Below are positions 7,514 to 17,367 of a stretch of DNA of 64,000 bases, in pieces (position 1 is the stretch's first letter; each line of letters starts with the position of its first letter). The notes under the pieces were generated by a model that made no database searches, was not told the DNA's origin, and saw only the letters and a list, made by a program, of their open reading frames with translations. This stretch comes from Clostridia bacterium (GTDB lineage Bacteria > Bacillota > Clostridia > Oscillospirales > CAG-272), in the NCBI GenBank assembly GCA_017399105.1, contig JAFQEJ010000009.1:17144-81143 (forward strand). The letters are read 5' to 3'. The translations under genes were made by a program, and so were the position numbers.

Positions 7514-9884
7514 GCTTTTTCCTCCTCTTGATTTTTTCATCTGCCGCGGCAATCCGATCGCCTGCGATGAGTGCAAGGACAATGCCTGCCGCGATGACAA
7601 AAATTTCGCCCCATGCCGGACTGAAGCCGCTGTACTGATATGCCTGATTCATGCGGATGGTGCGGTTGATGCCCCCGATGTAAAGTCCATACAGAATACC
7701 GAAAAGCCCAAATCCCGCGGCGGCAGGCAGAAGGCTCTCAAAATGCATCAAGCGGAACAGCTCCTCCCTGCAATATCCCAGCTTCAGCAGTATGGAGAAT
7801 TCCTTTTTTCTGCCGAGCTGACGCTGGGTGTGAAGGAGAAAGACCGACAGAACGGCGATACAGCAGATGAGCAGATTCATAGCGGCGGCAATGCTGTTGA
7901 TCATCTCGCCGTTATAAGCCTCCATCGCACTCGCATCTCTCTGATTGACCGCACGCGCTCCCGGACGGTACAGCCTGAGGGGGAGTGTCCTTTTGAGTGC
8001 CGCATACTCTGCATCGGTGATGTTCGGGCGCAGATAGACGTGCAGCTCTTCGGTGAGTGCAGCTTCTTTTGTTATGGCATCAAGGGTATTGCCTCCCACA
8101 AAAAAGCATATCCCGCCGCTGTCCTGCGGAAATTCGGTGAGCAGTGCGGCAACCCTCAGATCAATGCCCAATGCATCGCAGCGAAGCCGATCGCCCACCG
8201 ACAGTCTGCCGCTGTTGTCCACAGCCGCTGCCGCAAAGTCTGTCTGCATCACCTCATCAAAGCTGCCCGCGCTGAGCCATCGATCAAGCTGAGACGCGGT
8301 GTATGCATCCAGCTCCATGAAGCCCGCATCTAATGTAAGCTCTCCCGCGGCAAGCGCATAGCTCTCGCAGGTCCTGCGTACCCGATGAAGCGATTCCACC
8401 CCAGGAATTTCCGCGATATCTGCCGCCATTCGCTCGGTGGCGTCTGTGATTATATAGTCGGCATCGGCAAAGAGCGTTGCTTCTTTCATCATTCTGCCCG
8501 CGCCGCTGGTGGCATACATGCCTGCTACAATCAGCGGAAAAGCAACGACAAAGATGAAAAAGAGCGTGTATCCCTTATTCCGCATCATCCGCAGAAGCGC
8601 ATAGCTCGGGACAAAGCGGCGCGCGCCGGTGTAGAAATCCGAACTGCACTTGACATAGGTGCGATCCTCCCGCACATCACGCAGAATGAGAAGGAAAACG
8701 AGGACAAGCAGCACCGCCAGAAGCATCCCGAAAAAGACGGCGGCACAGACTGCGGCAAGCCTCGGTGTGCAGATAAATTCATAGGTATAGATATTCGCCT
8801 CAAGCCCGATTTTCCCCCGGGGAGCCAGCCTCGTAAAGAGCAGTGCGGCAAGGGCAAAGGCACCCCCGAAGGCAGGCAGGCTGAGCGGCATCACATCAGC
8901 AAGCGGCAGCAGCACCCGATGACAGGGAGCAAACCCGAGATTTTTCATCCTTCTGTAGTCGGCAGCCTCATTCTCCAGCTTCAGCTTGAGGGTGCAGACA
9001 ATGCAGAGCAGCGCGAAAAAGAGATTGGAGAGTGCAATGGCAAGATCACCGGTATAAAGGTTAAACTCCTTCCTCGTGTAAAGATCGGGGAATCGATGAC
9101 CGAAGCGCGTCGACGAGAGATCTAGCTCACCGAGAGGCGTGCCTTCAAATTCAGAGGCATAGAGCTTGGGAACAGCTCCCTCGCGATAGTCGCAGAAGAT
9201 CAGCGAGCACTCGCCGTAAGCCTGTCGGCGCAGAGCGTCCATCAGTTCCTCATCACAGGTGAGAATCGAAACCGCTCCCTCAAGAAGATCACCCCAGACC
9301 CCCTTGATCTTCAGCTTCAAAACCTCGCCCTCGCTGTCGGTCAGTCCCTCGAGGGTGAGGATATCCCCGCGGATATGCGAATCAAAATAGTGGTAAACAT
9401 GGCGGCTCACATAAACCTCGCCCTTCCCCGGCAGTGTGGGAGCACTGCCATAGTCAGTGTCATAGGCAGAGTCATTTGCACTGCCACCAGCAGCAGAATT
9501 TGCCGCAAAAAAGGCAGCGGCAGCAGAATCGGGTGAGGTCAGCGCGAAATTGAGACTGTCCCGGGGAAGATTTTCGTCGATGGCGGCAATCTCCTCCCCA
9601 TAGAGCGGCATCAGATCCACATAGGGCATCTCTTCCCGCAGAATCAGATTGGTATATTTCTCAAGCCCCTCATGAAGTGCCGCACTCTTTTGATTGCTGA
9701 CGCTGTAGATCAGCATATCATACGGCGAGACAGCGCTCTCCTCAAGCGGCTTCCGATCGAGGGTCAGGTAAAAGACCGATGTGCAGATGAGCAGTCCGCT
9801 GAGCAGGCAGGAGAAAAAGGTGAGAAAATAGCTCCCCTTTCGATGCTTCAGATTTCCTCGGATGTACAGCAGAAGAAAACGCAT
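7503..9884 (-). CDS. FtsX-like ABC transporter permease
   Basis: 793 residues with the two-FtsX-domain layout. It has an N-terminal membrane helix (about 18-40), a large extracellular region (to about 270), a first block of three helices (about 275-400), a second helix near 430, another extracellular domain, and a C-terminal block of three helices (about 670-785). It is the permease partner of the ATPase that follows. No periplasmic adaptor or accessory gene is next to it, and no two-component system of the bacitracin-sensing type is present, so the cargo is unknown. Confidence 0.88.
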   Translation of the reverse strand: MRFLLLYIRGNLKHRKGSYFLTFFSCLLSGLLICTSVFYLTLDRKPLEESAVSPYDMLIYSVSNQKSAALHEGLEKYTNLILREEMPYVDLMPLYGEEIAAIDENLPRDSLNFALTSPDSAAAAFFAANSAAGGSANDSAYDTDYGSAPTLPGKGEVYVSRHVYHYFDSHIRGDILTLEGLTDSEGEVLKLKIKGVWGDLLEGAVSILTCDEELMDALRRQAYGECSLIFCDYREGAVPKLYASEFEGTPLGELDLSSTRFGHRFPDLYTRKEFNLYTGDLAIALSNLFFALLCIVCTLKLKLENEAADYRRMKNLGFAPCHRVLLPLADVMPLSLPAFGGAFALAALLFTRLAPRGKIGLEANIYTYEFICTPRLAAVCAAVFFGMLLAVLLVLVFLLILRDVREDRTYVKCSSDFYTGARRFVPSYALLRMMRNKGYTLFFIFVVAFPLIVAGMYATSGAGRMMKEATLFADADYIITDATERMAADIAEIPGVESLHRVRRTCESYALAAGELTLDAGFMELDAYTASQLDRWLSAGSFDEVMQTDFAAAAVDNSGRLSVGDRLRCDALGIDLRVAALLTEFPQDSGGICFFVGGNTLDAITKEAALTEELHVYLRPNITDAEYAALKRTLPLRLYRPGARAVNQRDASAMEAYNGEMINSIAAAMNLLICCIAVLSVFLLHTQRQLGRKKEFSILLKLGYCREELFRLMHFESLLPAAAGFGLFGILYGLYIGGINRTIRMNQAYQYSGFSPAWGEIFVIAAGIVLALIAGDRIAAADEKIKRRKKHED

Positions 9885-9937
9885 GAGATCACCTACTTTT
9901 ACATTTGTTCTACTTGAATTATATAATATTTTTTACG

Positions 9938-9965
9938 ATTATACAAGAAAATTTTTCGTGAACAA
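9938..9965 (-). promoter_or_regulatory. Promoter of the ABC exporter operon
   Basis: On the minus strand TTGTTC (9965-9960), 16 bases, TATAAT (9943-9938), about 55 bases before the permease start. Confidence 0.65.
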
Positions 9966-9968
9966 AAC

Positions 9969-10002
9969 GGGACTGTCGCATGCAAATGCGACAGTCCCTT
10001 TC
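9969..10002. terminator. Dispersed palindrome copy 1 (terminator)
   Basis: GGGACTGTCGCAT (9969-9981) and ATGCGACAGTCCC (9986-9998) form a perfect 13-base-pair stem with a 4-base loop. It sits just after the holin-like gene (minus strand) and before the exporter promoter. The same element recurs at seven other places in the window. Confidence 0.85.
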
Positions 10003-10035
10003 CTGTGCATCTCCGCAGCAAAAAAATGCTTCGTC

Positions 10036-10332
10036 TCAGCTGAAGTTGAGCTTGGCAACCTCGGCTTCGATCATGGCATCGAGCTCGTCCTCATTCCAGG
10101 TGATGCCCCTCTCCTCGAGGAAGCTGCGTACCCAATCCTTCTTCTCGACACCGGCGGCAGTTTCACCGCGCATAAGCTGTTCGGCGGCGGCTACAGCTAC
10201 AGACACCCAGCCGCGGATGCTTCTTCGCTCTGCCTCGGTGGTGATCCTGCGAAGATAGGGAACAAGCAGCCCTCCCACAAGCGCGAAGATCAGCGAAACG
10301 ATCGCCTGAGCGATTTCGGTTACATCAAACAT
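10036..10332 (-). CDS. Phage holin-like protein (LLH family)
   Basis: 98 residues, near the usual family size. One N-terminal membrane helix (AIVSLIFALVGGLLVPYL, about residues 9-26) is followed by a cytoplasmic helical tail with VAVAAAEQLM and DWVRSFLEERGI, features of the LLH holin family. ATG 10332 is chosen because AAGGAGGG lies seven bases upstream; ATG 10338 would be too close. In phages such proteins permit endolysin release. No endolysin or other phage gene is adjacent, so it is either a domesticated remnant or a cellular membrane protein of this fold. Confidence 0.7.
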   Translation of the reverse strand: MFDVTEIAQAIVSLIFALVGGLLVPYLRRITTEAERRSIRGWVSVAVAAAEQLMRGETAAGVEKKDWVRSFLEERGITWNEDELDAMIEAEVAKLNFS

Positions 10333-10467
10333 GATCATCCCTCCTTTCGGATTGATCATAGCACAAAATGAATTCTGATTCCATAGCAAAGCGTCGCATT
10401 CCGTCGCAAAAATCTGAAAGGGCAGATCATTTTCAATGAATATTTTCATTATATCAGAATACTCCGC

Positions 10468-10496
10468 TTGCAATGGAGACGCGACTGTGTTACAAT
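10468..10496 (+). promoter_or_regulatory. Promoter of the subtilase operon
   Basis: TTGCAA (10468-10473), 17 bases, TACAAT (10491-10496). It lies 60 bases before the start of the first subtilase. Confidence 0.7.
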
Positions 10497-10556
10497 AATA
10501 TAAATATATGCATGTTTCGTCATGAATCCGAACTGACAGGAGATACCGTAAATCAT

Positions 10557-13457
10557 ATGAAAAACAAACTACTGTTACGCGCTCTCACCGCCGCATTGAC
10601 TGCGCTTCTCCTTTGCGTGCCCGCCGCCGCAAAGCTGCCCGAGGAGAGCGAATACATCCTCTCTTTTTCGAGCGCAGAAGCCCGCGACGAAGCAATGGAG
10701 CGCGGCGGCTTTACCATCCTCGACACCTATGACAGCATCTTCGCCGGCATGGCTGTGAGCTGCAGCAATCCCGCTCTGCTCTCCTCGCTTGACGGGGTTC
10801 TCTCGGTGGAGGAGGTGCGCGAACACACGGTTCTTGCCGAGGAAAGTGCCGCCTTCAACGTGGGACTGACTCCCTTTGGCGGCGATGCTCCCGCACTCGA
10901 CTACCGCGGCGAGGGAATGGTGGTGGCGGTGCTCGATTCCGCCTTTGATGTAACCCATCCCGCCTTCGTCCTCTCCGATGAGGAAAATCTGATGCTCGAC
11001 GCCGAGACGGTGACAAAGCTCATCGACTCGCATATGAACGTGGCAAATTACTACAGACTCTACCCCGATGAGTCGCCCTATTACAGCGCAAAGCTCCCCT
11101 TTGTTTTCGATTACTACGACACCGACGGCGATGTCTCGGGAAGCTCTGTCCATGGAACCCATGTGGCGGGCATCATCGGCGCCAACAAGCGTGGCGATCC
11201 CACACTCGGCTTTGACGGCATCGCCCCCGAGGCACAGCTTCTTCTGCTGAAGGTGGGCAACGGCTCAAGCTCGATCAGCGACCGCGCCATCTTTTCTGCC
11301 TTTGATGATGCCATTTCGTTGGGCGCCGATGTGATCAATATGAGCTTCGGTACCATCGCCGGCTTTGATTCACTGGCGCTGACTTCCTACAATTACGGCT
11401 ATCTCTTCACCACCGCCGATGCGCTGGGGATTCATGTGGTCTGCGCCGCAGGAAACTCGGGACAGGTGGGCGAGGGCAGCAGCTACGGCACAAATCTCCC
11501 CCTTGCCATCAATCCCGACACCGGACTTATTGCCGAGCCTGCTTCGCTGAAGACCACCGTAGCGGTGGCGGCAACCGAATCGGGCTGGCTTGTGGACGGC
11601 TGTTACATCGAAGCGCCCGACGGAGAGCGGATTTTCTTCACCGAATCGGACGGTGAGCGCGGCTTCGGCGATACGCTGGCAGGGGGAAGCTATCCCCTTG
11701 TGAAAATCCCCGGCATCGGCGAGGTGTCCGACTACGAGGGCATCACCCTCCCCGAGGGCGCCGTTGTCCTTGTGGAGCGCGGCACCATCACCTTTGAAGA
11801 AAAGGTTAAAACCGCGGCCGATCACGGTGCTGCGGCAGTCATCGTCTCGGACAACACCGAGGATGACGGCTTCATCATGGCGGTGGGCGATGCCCCCATT
11901 CCTTCGGCATCAATCACCAAAGCCGACGGCGCAATTTTAGCGAAAGCCGACCGCATCACTGTCATCCTCGATACCACCCTTCGCGAGAATGAGTACGCAG
12001 GACAGCCTGCAGACTTCTCGTCGGGAGGCGCTACCCCCGATCTGAAGCTGAAGCCCGAGCTTTCGGCTCCCGGCACCTATATCCGCTCTACCCTCCCCGA
12101 CGGCAAGTATGGCAGTCTGAGCGGCACCTCCATGGCGACTCCCTATGTAAGCGGCGCGCTGGCATTGGCATCCCAGGCATGGGGAGAGGATGCAGCGATC
12201 AGACTCATGGCGACGGCAATTCCCATGCGCGATGACAAGGACGTGGAATACTCCCCTCGCAGTCAGGGCGCCGGCGAAATCGATCTGGCGTCTGCCCTCT
12301 CCTGTCAGCTTGTCATGACCTCGGAGAAGGGCACAGGCAAGCTTGAGCTGGGCGAGCTTGAGGGCGGCAGCTTCGATCTCACCGTCAGACTCATCAATCC
12401 CACCGATGAAGCGGTTACGGGAAGAATTTCCGCCTCCCTTCTGAGCGATGATACCATCCTCGAATCGGGACTGCACTTCATCTCGGGCACAAAGGCACTC
12501 ACAGGTACGGTTATCCGCTATAACGGCAGCCGCAACATCAACATCCATCACCGTGCCTTCAGGGAAGGTGCCGAAATCACGCTGGAGCCGGGCGAAACAA
12601 AGGAAATCACCCTCACCGTCACCCCCGGCAGAGGAGATACCACCACCCTTGAGCAGATCTTCACAAACGGCTATTTCCTCGAGGGATATGTCTATTTCGA
12701 GACCGATGCGCACACCCTCAGCCTTCCCTACATGGGCTTTTGCGGCGACTGGTACGGACTGCCTGTCATCGACACCACCGATTACATCGGAGACGAGGGC
12801 TTCTATCCTCAGTATGCCATCACCTGCGTGGTGGAGGGATATGAAACCACCTATATCCGCCTTGAAGACAACGGCGGCAAAGTCAGCTTCTCTCCCGACG
12901 GCAACGGTATGGGCGACACACTGGGCTTCATCCTCAATCCCCTGCGAAATGCCGACGAATACGGCTACATGATTTACGATGCCGAAGGAAAGCTCATCTG
13001 CGGCAACGAAGATCTGGGGCATCTCACCAAAGCAACGGTGGAGGAGGTTCTGGAGGGCACCGCCATGGAGCTTCTCTGGGACGGCACCGAGCCACGCAAC
13101 GAAAACTACATCTACCCCGACGGCGAATATAAGCTGGTGCTCTTCATCCTGCCCGACGAATATTCCGACCGCTATCAGTATATCACGCTGGAGTTTGTCA
13201 TCGACACGGTGAAGCCTGAGGTCACGGATTATCGCTTCATCGAAGAGGGAGGAAAACGCTATCTCGAGGTCGAGATCGGCGATGACCGCGGCATCAGCTA
13301 TGCAACCCTCTACCAAACCGGCGATGGAGACTTCTCCGAGATGATTACTTCCCCCGAGGGCAAGCTTCGCTTTGATGTGACCGGCATCGAGGGAACGCTC
13401 TGGCTGGATGTATCCGACCACGCCATGAACATCACAACCGAGAAGATCAAAAACTGA
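10557..13457 (+). CDS. Secreted subtilase (S8 serine protease) with PA domain
   Basis: 966 residues from ATG 10557; the upstream in-frame extension lacks a signal peptide, whereas this start gives one (MKNKLLLRAL, cut near PAAA). An inhibitor-I9-like propeptide (about 30-105) precedes the catalytic domain: Asp127 in VLDSAFD, His199 in HGTHVAGII, Ser525 in SGTSMATPYVSG. A PA insert (about 385-475, VKIPGIGEVSDYEG to ASITKADG) splits the domain, as in C5a-peptidase and lactocepin relatives. The C-terminal 400 residues hold Fn3/FlgD-like beta domains (SPDGNGMGD, YIYPDGEYKL). No LPXTG or membrane anchor is visible, so it is probably released or held non-covalently. First gene of an apparent operon with its paralogue. 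Confidence 0.93.
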   Translation: MKNKLLLRALTAALTALLLCVPAAAKLPEESEYILSFSSAEARDEAMERGGFTILDTYDSIFAGMAVSCSNPALLSSLDGVLSVEEVREHTVLAEESAAFNVGLTPFGGDAPALDYRGEGMVVAVLDSAFDVTHPAFVLSDEENLMLDAETVTKLIDSHMNVANYYRLYPDESPYYSAKLPFVFDYYDTDGDVSGSSVHGTHVAGIIGANKRGDPTLGFDGIAPEAQLLLLKVGNGSSSISDRAIFSAFDDAISLGADVINMSFGTIAGFDSLALTSYNYGYLFTTADALGIHVVCAAGNSGQVGEGSSYGTNLPLAINPDTGLIAEPASLKTTVAVAATESGWLVDGCYIEAPDGERIFFTESDGERGFGDTLAGGSYPLVKIPGIGEVSDYEGITLPEGAVVLVERGTITFEEKVKTAADHGAAAVIVSDNTEDDGFIMAVGDAPIPSASITKADGAILAKADRITVILDTTLRENEYAGQPADFSSGGATPDLKLKPELSAPGTYIRSTLPDGKYGSLSGTSMATPYVSGALALASQAWGEDAAIRLMATAIPMRDDKDVEYSPRSQGAGEIDLASALSCQLVMTSEKGTGKLELGELEGGSFDLTVRLINPTDEAVTGRISASLLSDDTILESGLHFISGTKALTGTVIRYNGSRNINIHHRAFREGAEITLEPGETKEITLTVTPGRGDTTTLEQIFTNGYFLEGYVYFETDAHTLSLPYMGFCGDWYGLPVIDTTDYIGDEGFYPQYAITCVVEGYETTYIRLEDNGGKVSFSPDGNGMGDTLGFILNPLRNADEYGYMIYDAEGKLICGNEDLGHLTKATVEEVLEGTAMELLWDGTEPRNENYIYPDGEYKLVLFILPDEYSDRYQYITLEFVIDTVKPEVTDYRFIEEGGKRYLEVEIGDDRGISYATLYQTGDGDFSEMITSPEGKLRFDVTGIEGTLWLDVSDHAMNITTEKIKN

Positions 13458-13488
13458 AATAACCGATTGAACGACAGACAGAATACTT

Positions 13489-16470
13489 ATGAAAACAAAT
13501 AAATTGCTGATTCAAATTCTATCGATCCTGCTGGCGCTGACCCTTACGGCACCGATTCAAGCCGCAGAAGCCGAAGAGAGCACCGCTCCCGAGCGATATA
13601 TCCTGCTGCTTGAAGAGGGCTGCGACGCCGAAAAGCTTGCGAAAAAGCTCACCGACAGCGGCAGCGAGGTGATCTATATCTACGACAGACTGCTTGATGG
13701 CATCTGCATCTACACCTCGGAGGACCGCGGGACGCTTGCCGACACCGAGGGCGTTTCGGCGGTTCTGATTCCGCAGATTTATACCATGCTGGCAAATGAA
13801 AGCACCCCCGCCGGTATGCTTTCCGATAAAGAGTCGGCAGAAGATGCCCGTCATGCTGCCGCCGCCATCGAAAGCGTTGAGGGAGCAGACGGCAGAGGCA
13901 CTGTCGTTGCCATCCTCGATGCAGGCTTTGACACAAAGCTCAACTGCCTTACCCTCACCGACACCACAGGCGTAAAGCTGACAAAACAGGATGTGCTGGG
14001 ATGCCGCAGCTCGCTCTGCGCCGATCAGCAGGGATTTTCCTACTGGCAGGATGCCTGGGGACGCTATAAGGTTCCCTTTTCCTATGACTATGCCGAATAT
14101 GATCAGGATGTGAGCACCGCCGACAATACCCACGGCAATCATACCGCCGCCATCGTCGCAGGCAACGGCGAGATGAAGGGCGCCGCACCCGAGGCTCAGC
14201 TTCTTTTGATGAAGGTTGCCGTCAACCTATACGGCAGCAGCCTTGCCGATGAGGGAGACATTCTGGCGGCACTGGAGGACAGCGTAACGCTGGGAGCCGA
14301 CGTGATCTGCCTGCCCCTCGGCGCGCCCCTGATCACAGGGGAGGACGGTACCCCCGGTTATGCCCTCTCGCTGGCGCTGGATTCTGCTGTCGGTGAGGGA
14401 GTCAGCGTGATTGCCGCGGCAGGCAATGACGGTGAGCGAAGTGAAGCTCCCGCAGACTCTCCCGACACCTCGACGCTCCACGGCTTTGCATCGCTTCCCT
14501 CGGTCACTGCTGTCGGAAGCGCCGATTACTTCATGCGTACCCTTCCCGCACTCGAAACCGAGGGCGGCTTCCGCTTCATCTTCACCGACACAGGCGAGGA
14601 TGTGAGCGGCATCTCCTTCACCGACGCCCTCGATGGAAAAAAGCTTGAAATTGCAGTCATCCCCGGCATCGGTTTACCCGAGGATTTTAAGGACATCGGC
14701 CTTGATGGAAAGCTTGCCCTCATCAAGCGCGGTGAGATTTCCTTTGCCGACAAGGTCAACAATGCCGAGGAAGCAGGTGCGGTCGGTGTCATCGTATATA
14801 ATAATGAAGAAGCCGCCGCTCTCGTGAACATGCAGCTTGATAACGGCAGCATTCCCGCCGTCTTTGTCAGCATGGAAGCCGGCGAAAAGCTTGCCGCCGC
14901 GGCTGACAGCCAGCGTCTTATCATCGCCTCCGAGGCCTACATGCAGGTGGAGGTTGACGGCGGCGGTCTTGTCTCGGAATTTTCCTCCCGCGGCATCGGA
15001 AAGCCCGACCTTGTCGCCTTCGGTTCCGCGCTGACTCCCCCCGATGCCAAGACAGTCTACGACACGGTGGAGGGTACCTCCTATTCTGCGGCACTCACCG
15101 CAGGCTATACAGCGGTTCTCATTTCACAGCGCAGAGCAGTCGGCGGCGATACAACCCCCGAGGGCATCCGCACCGCCCTCATGAACAGCGCAGCTGTCAT
15201 CGAGATTTCGGATGTCCCCCTCTCCACCCGTTCCCAGGGTGCGGGACGGCTCTCACTTGCGGCAGCCCTTGAAAATTCCCTCATCCTCACGGCAAAAGAC
15301 GGCGGTGCATCGCTTTCACTGGGCAATATCGGCTCAAAAACCACCTTCACGCTCACCCTCAAAAACGGAGGAAAGACAGCGCGCACCCTCACAGTCACAG
15401 CCTCTCCCACAGCGGCTGATACCTACAGCTACAGCTATGACGAGGAAAGCGGCATGCTCCTGCCAAGCGATGAATCGGACGGACACTACCCCTATTATGT
15501 GGGCAGTACCCAGGAACCCCTCGCCGATGCATCGGTCATGCTGATGGGCAGCGAAATCAACCGCTTCGCAGAAAACCATGCTCCTATCACCCTCACCCTT
15601 GCTCCCGGCGAGAGCACAAGTCTTGCCATCATCCTCGATCTCTCAAAGGTTGATCTTTCAAAAGCCTGCGAAAACGGCTGCTTTGCCGAGGGCTTCATCG
15701 AAATCCGTGAAGAAAACAGCACCGTTGTCAGCCTGCCCTTCTGCGGCTTTACAGGCGAGCGCGAGGCACTTTCTCCCGTCGGTCTGATCAGCTTCGCATC
15801 CTATGCGGCAAACAGCTATATCTTTGACACCTGGCAGCTGGGCGCCAACGCCTTTGAGGAAATCGCCATCGAGGGAAATGCCTTCTCCCCCAACCGTGAC
15901 GGCAGCTATGAGTATGCAACTCTCAGAATGGAGCTACTGCGTGATATCGACCGCTTCTATTATGAGGTTCTCACCGACGGCGGCGAGGTCATCTACACCT
16001 CACCCGATTATATCGACCTCTACAGCGCGGCATCGGGCGGTGCCGTGACGGTGGATGTCTGGGACGGAAGCGATCCCGAAAACGCCCGCTACATCTATCC
16101 CGACGGCGATTACAGCCTGCGCCTCCACCTCTATGACGGAGCCTTTGCACATACCGTCGAGCGTACCCTCACCCTTGACACCGAAAAGCCTGAAATTGAG
16201 GTAGAAAGTCTGAGCGATGACACCCTCACCTGCGCATTCCGCGACAGTGTGGGCATCCAGTATACCTGCGTCTATGCCATCGATGAGGACGGACTCTTCC
16301 ACAGCTTCTATACCGAGCATATCCCCTCTGCAGACGAGTGTGCCGGCTTCACCCACACCTTCGATCTGACCGGACTTGAGGAGGGTGCCGGCTGGCTCTA
16401 TGTGGAGGTCTGCGATTATGCCTTCAACATCTATACCCTGCGCATCCCGCTGGAGGGCACGGAAGCATGA
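13489..16470 (+). CDS. Secreted subtilase paralogue with altered serine motif
   Basis: 993 residues with signal peptide (MKTNKLLIQILSILLALTL, cut near IQAA) and the same architecture as the preceding protease: propeptide, S8 domain with PA insert, then beta domains ending in the YIYPDGDYSLRLHLYD type. Asp144 (ILDAGFD) and His215 (NTHGNHTAA) are in place. Ser531 lies in GTSYSAALTAG, where the usual MA/SMP segment and its conserved Pro are lost. The DTGFD and HGTHV motifs are also degraded. Activity is therefore doubtful; it may be a specialised protease or a non-catalytic partner. The gap to the first gene is 31 bases with a weak ribosome site, which suggests coupling. Confidence 0.88.
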   Translation: MKTNKLLIQILSILLALTLTAPIQAAEAEESTAPERYILLLEEGCDAEKLAKKLTDSGSEVIYIYDRLLDGICIYTSEDRGTLADTEGVSAVLIPQIYTMLANESTPAGMLSDKESAEDARHAAAAIESVEGADGRGTVVAILDAGFDTKLNCLTLTDTTGVKLTKQDVLGCRSSLCADQQGFSYWQDAWGRYKVPFSYDYAEYDQDVSTADNTHGNHTAAIVAGNGEMKGAAPEAQLLLMKVAVNLYGSSLADEGDILAALEDSVTLGADVICLPLGAPLITGEDGTPGYALSLALDSAVGEGVSVIAAAGNDGERSEAPADSPDTSTLHGFASLPSVTAVGSADYFMRTLPALETEGGFRFIFTDTGEDVSGISFTDALDGKKLEIAVIPGIGLPEDFKDIGLDGKLALIKRGEISFADKVNNAEEAGAVGVIVYNNEEAAALVNMQLDNGSIPAVFVSMEAGEKLAAAADSQRLIIASEAYMQVEVDGGGLVSEFSSRGIGKPDLVAFGSALTPPDAKTVYDTVEGTSYSAALTAGYTAVLISQRRAVGGDTTPEGIRTALMNSAAVIEISDVPLSTRSQGAGRLSLAAALENSLILTAKDGGASLSLGNIGSKTTFTLTLKNGGKTARTLTVTASPTAADTYSYSYDEESGMLLPSDESDGHYPYYVGSTQEPLADASVMLMGSEINRFAENHAPITLTLAPGESTSLAIILDLSKVDLSKACENGCFAEGFIEIREENSTVVSLPFCGFTGEREALSPVGLISFASYAANSYIFDTWQLGANAFEEIAIEGNAFSPNRDGSYEYATLRMELLRDIDRFYYEVLTDGGEVIYTSPDYIDLYSAASGGAVTVDVWDGSDPENARYIYPDGDYSLRLHLYDGAFAHTVERTLTLDTEKPEIEVESLSDDTLTCAFRDSVGIQYTCVYAIDEDGLFHSFYTEHIPSADECAGFTHTFDLTGLEEGAGWLYVEVCDYAFNIYTLRIPLEGTEA

Positions 16471-17342
16471 GCGGCTGCAGACTCTGCCCGCGAAGCTGCG
16501 GGATCGACAGAAGCCGTACTCCCGGATACTGCGGTGTAACCTCCACCCTGCGGGTGGCAAGAGCCGCTCTTCATCACTGGGAGGAGCCCTGCATCAGCGG
16601 AGAGCGCGGCTCGGGCACCGTCTTCTTCTCGGGATGTCCCCTCCGATGCATCTTCTGTCAGAATCACGAAATCAGCACCCACAGCCTTGGACGCGAGATC
16701 ACAACAGCACGGCTGAGTGAAATCTTCCATGAGCTTGCAGAGGCGGGAGCGCACAATATCAATCTCGTCTCGCCCACCCAGTATACCCCTCAGATTCTCG
16801 AAGCCATGGAGATGGGCATGCCCGATCTGCCTGTCGTCTGGAATACCGGCGGCTATGAAAAGGTCGACACGCTCCGCACCCTTGCGGGGAGGGTGGATAT
16901 TTATCTCCCCGACTTCAAATATGCCTTCAGCGATACCGCCGCACGCTATTCATGTGCTCCCGATTATCCCGAGGTCGCTCTTGCTGCCATCGGGGAGATG
17001 GTATCGCAGACAGGCAAGCCTCAGTTCGGCGAGGACGGTATGCTGAAGCGGGGGGTCATCCTGCGCCATCTGGTGCTCCCCGGTCATCGGAAGGAGAGCA
17101 TCGAGATCATCCGCCGCCTGGCAGCTACATTCTCTCCCGATGATATTCTGCTGAGCATCATGAGCCAGTACACCCCCTACGAGGGCTGTGAGCTTCCGCC
17201 CGAGCTTCGCCGCCGCGTCTGCAGCTACGAATATGACAGCGTGGTGGAAGCGGCAGTCGATGCAGGCTTCGGCGGCTTCATGCAGGATCGCCGCTCGGCA
17301 AAGGAGGAATATACCCCCGACTGGGATTTCAGCGGCGTTTAA
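16467..17342 (+). CDS. Radical SAM protein, PflA/PflX-like
   Basis: 291 residues. The [4Fe-4S] motif is CPLRCIFCQ (CxxxCxxC, about residues 56-63), preceded by further Cys residues near the N-terminus (CRLCPRSCG, GYCG). This layout is typical of the PflX/COG1313 group related to pyruvate formate-lyase activating enzymes. These proteins cleave S-adenosylmethionine reductively, but their targets are mostly unknown. The start overlaps the subtilase stop (ATGA), so translation is coupled to the protease. No glycyl radical enzyme lies in the window. Confidence 0.88.
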   Translation: MSGCRLCPRSCGIDRSRTPGYCGVTSTLRVARAALHHWEEPCISGERGSGTVFFSGCPLRCIFCQNHEISTHSLGREITTARLSEIFHELAEAGAHNINLVSPTQYTPQILEAMEMGMPDLPVVWNTGGYEKVDTLRTLAGRVDIYLPDFKYAFSDTAARYSCAPDYPEVALAAIGEMVSQTGKPQFGEDGMLKRGVILRHLVLPGHRKESIEIIRRLAATFSPDDILLSIMSQYTPYEGCELPPELRRRVCSYEYDSVVEAAVDAGFGGFMQDRRSAKEEYTPDWDFSGV

Positions 17343-17367
17343 ACCAATCAAAACAGAGGTTATCACC

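Noticed and set aside
7503..9884. Bacitracin-sensing BceAB-type module
   Set aside because: The permease has two FtsX blocks and no adjacent histidine kinase or response regulator is present.
12000..13421. Long antisense frame (494 residues) opposite the first subtilase
   Set aside because: It arises from codon bias of the real gene; motifs, signal peptide and ribosome site are on the plus strand.
16467..17342. Radical SAM gene as part of a RiPP pathway with a precursor peptide
   Set aside because: No short Cys-rich precursor frame, SPASM domain or peptide recognition element was found nearby.
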